Part shown: piece by piece, positions 53,239-60,977 of the stretch
How the letters are laid out: each line of letters starts with the position of its first letter
How positions within the stretch are numbered: the stretch's first letter is position 1
NCBI RefSeq assembly: GCF_000355805.1
Contig: NZ_CM001837.1
Location: forward strand, 468,309 to 532,308
Direction: 5' to 3'
Source of the DNA: Dokdonia sp. PRO95
GTDB taxonomy: Bacteria; Bacteroidota; Bacteroidia; Flavobacteriales; Flavobacteriaceae
Length of the DNA: 64,000 nt
Made by a program: the position numbers and the translations under genes
The notes under the pieces: model-generated
The model's input: only the letters and a program-made list of their open reading frames with translations
What the model was told of the DNA's origin: nothing
Database searches by the model: none

Positions 53239-54204
53239 ATGCAAGCTAAGCTTATCAAACATATTAATGCCTTACTGCCCTCCGATAGTTCAATAAATGA
53301 TGCTATAGCCACTGCGCTTGATATCAGTTATGATGCTGCTCATAGGAGAACTAGCGGTAAAAGCAAGCTTTCTCTAGAGGAAAGCGTGCAACTAGCGTCT
53401 TATTTTAATTGCTCGCTAGATGTTCTTAAAGAAGATGGGTTAAACAATATTGTTGCTATGAGAAAAACGCAACAAATTAAAACGCCAACAGATCTAGAAC
53501 ACTATTTTAATAGCTCTTCAATTTCTGTGGCTTCCTTAACCTCCTCAAAAGACGTTACTCTTTATTATTCGGCTAAGGATATTCCTATTTTTCATACCCT
53601 TGCGGGAAATTTACTCACGCGTTTTAAAATATATGTCTGGCTTCGTTTACTATCGTCTTCAGAAAAACGGATTTCCTTTGAGGCTTATAAAATTCCATTA
53701 TCTGTGATTGAAGCAGCCAAGAAACTTGGTGATTTATATAAAGGTATTCCGAAGACTGAAATCTGGGATACAACTACTTTTAATAGTACGCTTAAACAAA
53801 TACTATTCTATTACCAAGCAGGCATGCTCAGTATAGAAACGGCCACATCATTATGCAACCACCTATCAGAATTACTACAAAGCATATCTACAGAAGTAAG
53901 TAAAAAAGACAGTGATCTAAAAATCTATCATAACGAATTGTTACTTATGAACAACACTGTATTAATAGACACACCTTACAAGAAGGCTTTTTATGTTCCC
54001 TTTACTTTTTTAAGCTACTTTGAAACCTCTGACACAAAAACCTGCGAACAAGCTCATTTATATATCAAAGAGCAATTACAGCAGAGTAAGTTTTTAAATA
54101 CTGCAGGAGAGCGGGAACAACATTTGTTTTTTAAAAAAATACAAGATAAGATTGACGCTCTCGTGCAATTAATTTCGGCAAGTGATGTGCTAGGTTTTGA
54201 ATAG
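53239..54204 (+). CDS. Helix-turn-helix regulator with large C-terminal domain
   Basis: This 321-residue protein begins with an XRE-like helix-turn-helix (residues about 14-65: NDAIATALDISYDAAHRRTSG, LSLEESVQLASYFNCSLDVL). The rest is an all-helical domain of unknown function common in Bacteroidota regulators of this length. It is divergent from the lipoprotein/barrel pair, and palindromes overlap its presumed promoter, so autoregulation and control of that pair are likely. The ligand is unknown. Confidence 0.75.
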   Translation: MQAKLIKHINALLPSDSSINDAIATALDISYDAAHRRTSGKSKLSLEESVQLASYFNCSLDVLKEDGLNNIVAMRKTQQIKTPTDLEHYFNSSSISVASLTSSKDVTLYYSAKDIPIFHTLAGNLLTRFKIYVWLRLLSSSEKRISFEAYKIPLSVIEAAKKLGDLYKGIPKTEIWDTTTFNSTLKQILFYYQAGMLSIETATSLCNHLSELLQSISTEVSKKDSDLKIYHNELLLMNNTVLIDTPYKKAFYVPFTFLSYFETSDTKTCEQAHLYIKEQLQQSKFLNTAGEREQHLFFKKIQDKIDALVQLISASDVLGFE

Positions 54205-54245
54205 ATATAGCTTAAGTAATCACAAGCTAATTAAATAAGAGCAAA

Positions 54246-54281
54246 AAAAAACTGCTTCTCGATGGAGAAGCAGTTTTTCAC
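54246..54281. terminator. Bidirectional terminator between the regulator and the M1 peptidase
   Basis: ACTGCTTCTC and GAGAAGCAGT form a 10-bp stem around GATG, with an A run before and a T run after, so it serves both converging genes. A decayed palindrome follows. Confidence 0.88.
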
Positions 54282-54282
54282 T

Positions 54283-54296
54283 TTTTCGCGAAAGCG
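54283..54296. repeat. Decayed copy of the dispersed palindrome
   Basis: TTTTTCGCGAAAGCG keeps the centre and right arm of the palindrome, directly after the terminator. Confidence 0.6.
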
Positions 54297-54305
54297 AAAC
54301 TAGTA

Positions 54306-56519
54306 TTATCCTTTATTTTGATTTTTGAACTTATCAAACTCACCTAGCTTTTTTGCTTTTGGCCAGCTGTTGTTATCAGTATCAATATCTGCTGTTTCAA
54401 GATCTGGATCTACAGTAATCTTAACGATTTCCTTATCTGATGCGATTGCTTTACTTACTTCTGCATCATTCTTTCTCCATACTTGAGCTGGATACGTAAC
54501 TTTTTTCTTAGTTCCGTCTGCATATTCATACTCTACGATGATAGGCATTGGGATTCCTCCTGGCTTTTCAAAAACAACTTTATATAAAAACTTAGGTGTG
54601 TTGATTTTTGCACGCTCTTCTGGAGTAAAGTTGTCCATAAGATATTCCTTAAGTGTAGCCGAAGATTCTAAAATATCTCTACCTCTCATATCTTCTGTAA
54701 ACTCTGGGCTATCTTCATCTACTACATAGATAGCTTCAATAGCGCTAGGATCTGTAACACCGTAACGAGCAAGTAATTCTTTACCAGCCGTGGTCACATT
54801 ATCTGTAACGTAGTATTGCTTTACTTCTTTGAGACCAATATCTACAGCTTCTGTGCTATAGAACCATCCTCTCCAGAACCAGTCAAGATCTACTGCAGAT
54901 GCATCTTCCATAGTACGGAAGAAATCTTCTGGACTTGGGTGTTTAAACATCCATCTCTGAGCGTACGTTTTAAATGCATGGTCAAAAAGCTCATGCCCCA
55001 TTACTGTCTCACGAAGTATATTTAAAGCCGTTGCTGGCTTACCATATGCATTTGCACCAAGGTTGAAAGCATTTTCTGGGTTAGACATGATAGGTGCAAT
55101 ATATTCTTGATTTCCCTTCATGTATCCTACAATTTTTGATGGCGCCCCTCGTCTAGATGGGTATGCGTCATTTCCTTTAATTGCTTCTGGGAAGTTCTGT
55201 CCAAATTCTTGCTCTGTAAGAAACTGCATAAAGGTATCTAGACCTTCATCCATCCATCCCCACTGGCGCTCATCACTGTTTACAATCATAGGAAAGTAGT
55301 TGTGACCTACCTCGTGTATGATTACAGAGATCATCCCGAATTTTGTTCTGTCACTATAAGTTCCATCCTCATTAGGACGTCCATAGTTCCAGCAAATCAT
55401 AGGGTACTCCATTCCTTGTCCTTTTGCGTGTACTGAGATCGCTTTAGGGTAAGGGTAGTTAAATGTATATTTTGAATATGTATCAAGTGTTTGTACAATC
55501 GCCTTAGTAGAGTACTCTTCCCATAATGGGTTTCCTTCTGGAGGGTAGATAGAAATTGCCATTACATCACGCTCTGGAAATTTTACTGCTTGAGCATCCA
55601 TGATATAGCGACGAGAAGACGTAAATGCAAAATCACGAACATTTTGAGCTTTAAGCTTCCAAGTTTGAGTTGCTTTTACATTTCCTGCAGCAAGCTTCTC
55701 TGCCTCTGCTTGTGTACGGATAATCACAGGCTTGTCATAAGACTTCTTTGCCTGCTCCCAGCGCTTCATTTCTTCTTTGCTGTAAACTTCTTTTAAGTTT
55801 GTGATCTCACCTGTACCATCGAGTAAGTGATCTTTAGGAACTGTAATGTCTACTTCGTAATCACCAAATGGTAATGCAAATTCTCCATTACCCCAGAACT
55901 GGTAGTTCTGCCATCCTTCTACATCATTATACACTGCCATTCTTGGGAAAAACTGAGCAATAATGTATCCTTTATTACCGTCTGCATATGTTTCATATCC
56001 AGAACGAGCACGATCTACTGTGTGCTCAGGAACAAGGTAACTCCATTTTATAGAAAATGTGTAAGTATCTCCAGCCTTAAGTGGTTGTGGCATATCAATA
56101 CGCATCATGGTCCAGTTAATAGTGTGCTTTAAGTCACGACCGTTTGCCTTTACCTCTTGAATTTTAAAACCTCCGTCAAAAGGCTCACTTTTCATAAAAG
56201 AACCTACAAAAGAACCTGGCTGAGATACAGCTCCTACTCCTCCTCCATTTTTTTCTTTTGCTGGAGAGTCTTTTTCTCTCACGTTTTGATCAAGTTGTAC
56301 CCATAAGTACTCAAGATCGTCTGGTGAGTTATTTGTGTAGGTAATAGTCTCAGAACCATTGATAATCTGTGTGTCATCATTAAGGTTAATAGACATTTTA
56401 TAGTCTGCAGTGTTCTGGTAGTACGCGTGACCAGGCGCACCAGAAGCAGTTCTATACTCATTAGGAGTAGACATCTCATTGTAAAGCTGTCTAAACCTGT
56501 TTGTGTTTTCGTGTCCCAT
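54306..56519 (-). CDS. M1-family zinc metallopeptidase
   Basis: This is a 737-residue gluzincin. The zinc site HEVGHNYFP (near residues 402-410) has its second glutamate in WMDEGLDTF (near 425), and the substrate-binding motif reads GQGMEYP instead of GAMEN. Such enzymes trim N-terminal residues from peptides. The open frame starts at MGHENTNRF, but upstream the same frame reads SAFAQEEQTQERP, the end of a signal peptide whose beginning (MIRYTYMLLAAFLLLGQ) is found in a different frame starting at ATG 56608. A one-base loss in the T run at about 56550-56553 would explain this. If real, the protein would lose its export signal. Confidence 0.9.
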   Translation of the reverse strand: MGHENTNRFRQLYNEMSTPNEYRTASGAPGHAYYQNTADYKMSINLNDDTQIINGSETITYTNNSPDDLEYLWVQLDQNVREKDSPAKEKNGGGVGAVSQPGSFVGSFMKSEPFDGGFKIQEVKANGRDLKHTINWTMMRIDMPQPLKAGDTYTFSIKWSYLVPEHTVDRARSGYETYADGNKGYIIAQFFPRMAVYNDVEGWQNYQFWGNGEFALPFGDYEVDITVPKDHLLDGTGEITNLKEVYSKEEMKRWEQAKKSYDKPVIIRTQAEAEKLAAGNVKATQTWKLKAQNVRDFAFTSSRRYIMDAQAVKFPERDVMAISIYPPEGNPLWEEYSTKAIVQTLDTYSKYTFNYPYPKAISVHAKGQGMEYPMICWNYGRPNEDGTYSDRTKFGMISVIIHEVGHNYFPMIVNSDERQWGWMDEGLDTFMQFLTEQEFGQNFPEAIKGNDAYPSRRGAPSKIVGYMKGNQEYIAPIMSNPENAFNLGANAYGKPATALNILRETVMGHELFDHAFKTYAQRWMFKHPSPEDFFRTMEDASAVDLDWFWRGWFYSTEAVDIGLKEVKQYYVTDNVTTAGKELLARYGVTDPSAIEAIYVVDEDSPEFTEDMRGRDILESSATLKEYLMDNFTPEERAKINTPKFLYKVVFEKPGGIPMPIIVEYEYADGTKKKVTYPAQVWRKNDAEVSKAIASDKEIVKITVDPDLETADIDTDNNSWPKAKKLGEFDKFKNQNKG

Positions 56520-56608
56520 AGGACGCTCTTGTGTTTGTTCTTCTTGAGCAAAAGCGCTTGTCCTAGAAGTAAAAATGCCGCGAGCAGCATATACGTGTAA
56601 CGAATCAT
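56520..56608 (-). pseudogene. Frame-shifted signal-peptide segment of the M1 peptidase
   Basis: ATG 56608 begins MIRYTYMLLAAFLLLGQAL, a typical flavobacterial signal peptide. After GCG CTT TTG the frame becomes lysine-rich nonsense, while the +1 frame gives FAQEEQTQERP and runs straight into the peptidase. Adding one T restores a standard AL-FAQ cleavage region. Either a sequencing error in the homopolymer or a genuine frameshift accounts for this. Confidence 0.7.
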
Positions 56609-56667
56609 AAGTTTGTTGAATTTGTTTTATCGCTTAAAAATAGCCAAACAATAAAGGGGTTAAGTCT

Positions 56668-57168
56668 TTATTTGGTAAATTTTAACAAGCCTTTAGCATT
56701 TGCCGCAGTGAGTAGAAAGCTTTTCTTTTTTCCAGCTATGGTGGTATGAACCATATTTTTCTGATCTGGAAATACATCCATCAGTAATGTGCTCTCAATT
56801 TCAAACGTATTTATTGCCGTAACATCAAGCACTTCTAAATAACAAACTACGTAGTCGTCCTCATACTTTTTACCCACAAAATTCATCTCGCGTTGCTCTC
56901 CGTTTACAGTAATAAGCATCTTTTTTTGAAAGTATTTTACGAGATACTTATCAAGCTCTTCTTGATCTGATGCCGCATCAACAACAACATCGGTGTCATA
57001 ACGCTCTTGAATTACCGCTTCTAGATCGTCATAAAACAATCGAGTGATTATCTGGATAGATTGTGCCTCAACATTATAATTAAGGTCTGTAACGCTTAGA
57101 TAGTACTTATGGATTGATGCTGCCATAATTAAAGGTGCAACAACTAGAAGTAGAATGATTTTTTTCAT
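56668..57168 (-). CDS. DUF6702-family secreted protein
   Basis: I choose ATG 57168 (MKKIILLLVV, 166 residues), which opens a signal peptide. The ATG at 57207 would translate the palindrome (LSRKR) and its flank. After the signal peptide it reads HKYYLSVTDLNYNVEAQSIQIITRLFYDDLE, the hallmark of this Bacteroidota family as I recognise it, and ends FLLTAANAKGLLKF. It lies 60 nt before the M1 peptidase on the same strand, so they may form an operon. Function is unknown. Confidence 0.82.
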   Translation of the reverse strand: MKKIILLLVVAPLIMAASIHKYYLSVTDLNYNVEAQSIQIITRLFYDDLEAVIQERYDTDVVVDAASDQEELDKYLVKYFQKKMLITVNGEQREMNFVGKKYEDDYVVCYLEVLDVTAINTFEIESTLLMDVFPDQKNMVHTTIAGKKKSFLLTAANAKGLLKFTK

Positions 57169-57189
57169 AGTGAGATTAATGGATGTGTT

Positions 57190-57205
57190 ACGCTTTCGCG
57201 AAAGC
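57190..57205. repeat. Dispersed palindrome, intact core, copy 10
   Basis: ACGCTTTCGCGAAAGC (core 57192-57205) is followed by AT instead of GT. It lies between the DUF6702 gene and the upstream carboxypeptidase-like-domain gene. Confidence 0.85.
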
Positions 57206-57238
57206 ATACTTATTCGTTTTCAACAAATATGCCACAGC

Positions 57239-58012
57239 TTAATTTTTATTCATCAAAGATCTATATGCTGCAGATTTTTCAATCATAAAATCCAGCAAAC
57301 CTAATGCATTATTTGCATCAACCAGCTCCTTTGCTTTAGGGTCTTCAAAAGTATAATAAACAAAATCTTCTATATATTCTTTCTCAATATTGAGCTCATT
57401 CATATAAATACTATCTGAAAACGCATACCTGCTTTCTTGAACCAATTTTTCAAATCTAGAAACTTCAATATGCTTTTTGAGCATCTTTAATCTACCGGTA
57501 ATGGAGTTTATGAGTCCATCTATAGGTATACCTCCACCACTAGATATAGCTGTATGATAGCGACGTTCTTCAACAGTGCGAGGTGGTGCAGTATTCTCCG
57601 GAATACCTAGATCTGTAGGTGTGATTTTAGGCTCATAAGTTGTGCTTCCTATATCTTTAGTAATATCTCCTGTGAGGTCTATATTACTTATGTTTACTTG
57701 ATCTAACTCTGTGATTTTAGGGATAAGATATAAGGTGATCCTACCTCGATTATACATGGTCTCATTCACAACAAATTGTCTGGGCTCGTATTGCACAGCG
57801 CTTATATTAATAGTATCATTAAGGCGAGCTTCTATAGCAAATTGCCCATTACTAGAAGTTATAGTTCCACGTTTTAAGGAAAGGTTTACAATCGTAAGAT
57901 TTGCCTTATCTATAGTGTCATTAAGAACTTGCCCCTCTAGCATAATGGCCTCCTGACTCATCGCCGTGAGCGCACTCACAAATAACAGTGCTAGTAGTAG
58001 ATATTTATTCAT
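57239..58012 (-). CDS. Carboxypeptidase-regulatory-like-domain secreted protein, paralog 3
   Basis: I prefer ATG 58012 (MNKYLLLALLF, 257 residues) over the ATG at 58024, which adds MIRT. The signal peptide ends at AMSQ. Residues about 22-105 form a carboxypeptidase-regulatory-like beta sandwich (EGQVLNDT, LSLKRGTITSSNGQFAIEARLNDTINISAVQYEPRQFVV), followed by an alpha-rich segment ending DFMIEKSAAYRSLM. It overlaps the previous gene's stop by 8 nt and is the third of three tandem paralogs with the same layout. Confidence 0.8.
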   Translation of the reverse strand: MNKYLLLALLFVSALTAMSQEAIMLEGQVLNDTIDKANLTIVNLSLKRGTITSSNGQFAIEARLNDTINISAVQYEPRQFVVNETMYNRGRITLYLIPKITELDQVNISNIDLTGDITKDIGSTTYEPKITPTDLGIPENTAPPRTVEERRYHTAISSGGGIPIDGLINSITGRLKMLKKHIEVSRFEKLVQESRYAFSDSIYMNELNIEKEYIEDFVYYTFEDPKAKELVDANNALGLLDFMIEKSAAYRSLMNKN

Positions 58013-58802
58013 TGTTCTTATCATTTGTAGGTAAGGTGCCTTCGGCGGCTTTTAGTTTCAAATATACGGGAGATTTTGTGAGCATAAAGTCTAGCAACCC
58101 CAAAGTATTACCTTCGTTTGCTATTGCCTCTGCTCGCTCATCCTCAAAAACATAATAAACAAAATCTAAAATAAGCTCATCAGGAATATTGAGTGACTTG
58201 ATGTACATACTGTCATTAAAGTTATCTCTACTGCCTTCCACTAAGGCTCTGAATTTTGAAATCTTCAGCTGATTTTTGAGCATTTTTGTGCGACCACTTA
58301 TCGCATTTATAAGCGACCCTAGTGGGCCTGCACCTCCTGTTGCTCCATAATACCTGCGTTCTTCGGCAGTCATGGTAGGTCTAGCATTTGCTGGAATACC
58401 TAAGTCTCTAGGATCTATAAAAACTTGCAAAGGAACAGTACTTAAATCTTTAGCTAAATCGCCACTTAAGGTTATATTACTCACAACAACCTCGTCTAGT
58501 TCATTCACCTTGGGTTCTAAGTAAAAGGAAATCTTGCCTCTACCATATATTACTGGAGTCACAACAATCTGTCTACTCTCATATTGTACAGCACTAATAT
58601 TGAGCGTGTCATGTACTCTTACGGGAATTTCAAAAACTCCATTTGCATTTGTGGTAGCCCCTCTTTTAAGCGTAAGATTGACAATATTGAGTTGACTGAC
58701 GCCTATCGTATCGTTAAGAACGGTACCGGTAAGGGTTATTGTTTCTTGACCTAATCCCGAAAAGGCAACAGTAGATATTATAAGTAGTAATAGTCTTTTC
58801 AT
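58005..58802 (-). CDS. Carboxypeptidase-regulatory-like-domain secreted protein, paralog 2
   Basis: This 265-residue protein has a signal peptide (to about residue 18, SGLGQ) and the same beta-sandwich: TGTVLNDT, LTLKRGATTNANGVFEIPVRVHDTLNISAVQYESRQIVV. Similarity to paralog 3 is high in this domain and in the C-terminal DFVYYVFEDERAEAIANEGNTLGLLDFML. The start codon shares one nucleotide with the upstream stop (TAATG), so translation is coupled. Possibly a periplasmic or surface protein; its partner is unknown. Confidence 0.8.
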   Translation of the reverse strand: MKRLLLLIISTVAFSGLGQETITLTGTVLNDTIGVSQLNIVNLTLKRGATTNANGVFEIPVRVHDTLNISAVQYESRQIVVTPVIYGRGKISFYLEPKVNELDEVVVSNITLSGDLAKDLSTVPLQVFIDPRDLGIPANARPTMTAEERRYYGATGGAGPLGSLINAISGRTKMLKNQLKISKFRALVEGSRDNFNDSMYIKSLNIPDELILDFVYYVFEDERAEAIANEGNTLGLLDFMLTKSPVYLKLKAAEGTLPTNDKNNE

Positions 58803-59605
58803 TAATTCCCTTTAAGTTGCGCACCTTGTGCTAGGAGCAAAATCTTATATTCTTTTTGCTTAGACAGTAAATACTCCAGCGTACTGAGCTTATTTTTTAA
58901 ATCAACATCTTTTAACTGCTCGTCATCTTTAAGCACCCAAAAAGTAAAATCATCAATGTATTCTTCTGGTATTTGTAGCGAACTAGTAAAAACAGCATCT
59001 GCATAATAGTTTCTCAGTTGATCAACCCTTTTTTGATATTCCATAATCTCAACCGCTCTTTTAAGACGTTTAGTCTTTCCAGAAAGCTTATTGAGAATTC
59101 CATCTAATGAAACATCTAACCTAAAATTTTGCCTACCTACCTGATCTGGCGGTTTTGATGTTGCTGTATGCAATCTGCGATATTCGACGGCAATGGGCTT
59201 TCTCTTAGCACCAAGCGCCTTAGGTCTAACAACAAGTTTTACTTCCTTTGCATCTTTCTTAATATTACCTGATAGCCCATTATTTGATAATTGAACCGTT
59301 TGTAGTTCGCTCACATCAGGAGTCATAAACACTTCAATTAACCCACTATCATATATCTTATTAGTAACCGTTAGTCGTTCTGTTTTAAACTGCAGTGCTT
59401 TAATTATTAGTGTATCTCCTTTGCGTACCTCAATATTGAATGTGCCATTAGCACTAGTGATGGTTGCTTTTTTTGTTGTGATATTGGCTACTGTCACTTG
59501 CCCTACATCATCCTTTATATTAAGTAACTTCCCCGTAATTTCACGAGATTCTTGACCATTTAAAATGGTGCCATACATAAACATTACCAGCAAAAAGAAT
59601 CTCAT
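58802..59605 (-). CDS. Carboxypeptidase-regulatory-like-domain secreted protein, paralog 1
   Basis: This 267-residue protein has a signal peptide (to about residue 17, ILNGQ) and the beta-sandwich with ITGKLLNIKDDVGQVTV and KKATITSANGTFNIEVRKGDTLIIKALQF. It is the most diverged of the three paralogs. The C-terminal half keeps LSGKTKRLKRAVEIMEYQKRV, matching (T/S)GR(L/T)KMLK in the others. As the first gene of the trio it defines the operon; the upstream gap to the divergent pepE is 125 nt. Confidence 0.8.
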   Translation of the reverse strand: MRFFLLVMFMYGTILNGQESREITGKLLNIKDDVGQVTVANITTKKATITSANGTFNIEVRKGDTLIIKALQFKTERLTVTNKIYDSGLIEVFMTPDVSELQTVQLSNNGLSGNIKKDAKEVKLVVRPKALGAKRKPIAVEYRRLHTATSKPPDQVGRQNFRLDVSLDGILNKLSGKTKRLKRAVEIMEYQKRVDQLRNYYADAVFTSSLQIPEEYIDDFTFWVLKDDEQLKDVDLKNKLSTLEYLLSKQKEYKILLLAQGAQLKGN

Positions 59606-59730
59606 TTACAATCAGTTAGTCTTTTCAAAGAAAACTGTAACTACCCCAAAAAACAATCAATACAGCTCTAAAATTTTGTTAATTGGCAATCACATGATCA
59701 CTAGTTTGTATTTTTACCCAAAGCTTTACA

Positions 59731-60435
59731 ATGTCTAAAAACCTTATCATAGCAAGCACCTCCACTATTCATGGCAGTGCTTATCTAGAATATTTACTCC
59801 CTACCCTTAAAAAACTATATACCGGTGTCGATGAGATATTATTTATCCCATACGCACGACCAGGAGGCATAACTCATGACGATTATACAGCCATTGCTCA
59901 GAAAGCATTCTCAAAAATCAATAAGAAGGTAATAGGGATTCATACTTATAAAGACGCTGCAGAAGCTATAAAGGTTGCCCAAGGAATTTTTACAGGTGGT
60001 GGGAATACATTTGTTTTAGTAAACCAGCTATATAAAAATGCGGTGATGCAACCACTCAGAGAAGTATTACTTAAAGGCACTCCATACTTAGGGACTAGTG
60101 CTGGAAGTAATATTTGTGGACTTACGATGCAAACTACAAATGACATGCCCATAATCTACCCTCCTAGCTTTAAGACACTAGGGATGGTTCCTTTTAATAT
60201 CAATCCGCATTATTTAGATCCAGACACAAACTCTACCCACATGGGAGAGACTAGAGAAACTAGAATAAAAGAATATCACGCTTATAATACAGTACCCGTG
60301 ATAGGTTTAAGAGAAGGAAGCTGGGTAAGAGTAGAAGGAAAAAAAATTATTTTAGAGGGAACTCTTTCGGCTAGAATATTTGAACAAAACAAAACTCCCT
60401 ACGAGATAGATACAAATACACTTCTCACTTTCTAA
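59731..60435 (+). CDS. pepE: Peptidase E (S51 family dipeptidase)
   Basis: Peptidase E cleaves dipeptides starting with aspartate, in the cytoplasm. The 234-residue length is standard. The nucleophile elbow GTSAGSNI (Ser near residue 131) and the GGGNTFVLVNQLY segment (near 89-101) are plain, and NPHYLD carries the His of the triad. It is monocistronic, divergent from the paralog trio and followed by a palindromic terminator shared with the tRNA. Confidence 0.93.
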   Translation: MSKNLIIASTSTIHGSAYLEYLLPTLKKLYTGVDEILFIPYARPGGITHDDYTAIAQKAFSKINKKVIGIHTYKDAAEAIKVAQGIFTGGGNTFVLVNQLYKNAVMQPLREVLLKGTPYLGTSAGSNICGLTMQTTNDMPIIYPPSFKTLGMVPFNINPHYLDPDTNSTHMGETRETRIKEYHAYNTVPVIGLREGSWVRVEGKKIILEGTLSARIFEQNKTPYEIDTNTLLTF

Positions 60436-60440
60436 GAATT

Positions 60441-60454
60441 ACGCTTTCGCGAAA
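60441..60454. repeat. Decayed copy of the dispersed palindrome
   Basis: ACGCTTTCGCGAAAAC keeps the left arm and centre of the palindrome, 6 nt after the pepE stop. Confidence 0.6.
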
Positions 60455-60530
60455 ACATCCTCTTATAACCCACAGATCCTAATACGTTTAAATCTCGTAT
60501 ATACATAGCGTAGTGATTTAAATCCAAAAA

Positions 60531-60560
60531 AAAAGGCTCTACATTAATGTAGAGCCTTTT
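60531..60560. terminator. Bidirectional terminator between pepE and tRNA-Gly
   Basis: This is a perfect 30-bp palindrome: AAAAGGCTCTACATT followed by its complement AATGTAGAGCCTTTT, with A residues continuing to the left. It ends pepE on the plus strand and the tRNA transcript on the minus strand. Confidence 0.88.
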
Positions 60561-60564
60561 CTAT

Positions 60565-60640
60565 TGGAGCGGGAGACCAGGTTCGAACTGGCGACATTCA
60601 GCTTGGAAGGCTGACGCTCTACCAACTGAGCTACTCCCGC
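60565..60640 (-). tRNA. tRNA-Gly (anticodon TCC), CCA encoded
   Basis: Read on the minus strand, the 5' acceptor GCGGGAG pairs with CTCCCGC at the 3' end. The D-arm AGCTCAGTTGGTAGAGC, anticodon stem-loop TCAGC-CTTCCAA-GCTGA and T-arm GTTCGAAC are all in place. The loop gives anticodon TCC, hence glycine (GGA and GGG codons). The discriminator T is followed by a genomic CCA (60565-60567). Confidence 0.97.
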
Positions 60641-60701
60641 GTTTATTGAAGCTAAGCTTCAAAAGGTATTAACATCAAATCTGTTTGATATTAAAGCGAG
60701 G

Positions 60702-60731
60702 CAAAAATACTTTTTTTTTGAATACCTGCAA
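60702..60731 (-). promoter_or_regulatory. tRNA-Gly promoter
   Basis: On the minus strand TTG (60729-60731), a 19-nt spacer and TATTTTTG (60702-60709) match the consensus fully. The predicted transcript has a 5' leader of about 55 nt with two hairpins (GAAGCT/AGCTTC at 60647-60659 and TTAACATCAAA/TTTGATATTAA at 60669-60694). Confidence 0.6.
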
Positions 60732-60977
60732 GAAAAATGCAAAAAAAATTTTCACATCAACATTTGCTGCAAAAATGTATTTCATCGATAAAAAAATACA
60801 CTTCATCCGGAACAGACTGATTATCAACACACATAATTCCCTTCAAAAATTAAGGGCGAAAAAAAGTTTATTTTAGAACTAGTTAGACCGACTTAACATG
60901 GGTATTTTTAACTAAAAAAGGTTCAAAATAGCTTATCCCAACTTAAAATATAATTACCCTATTTAATTACACCTCAA
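60732..60977. other. Gap upstream of the repeat protein
   Basis: AT-rich sequence. I see no gene and no clear promoter, although the surface-protein promoter should lie here. Confidence 0.4.

Noticed and set aside
57168..57207. Longer start for the DUF6702 protein (MLSRKRNTSINLT...)
   Set aside because: The extra residues are the translated palindrome and flank; the start at 57168 gives a proper signal peptide.
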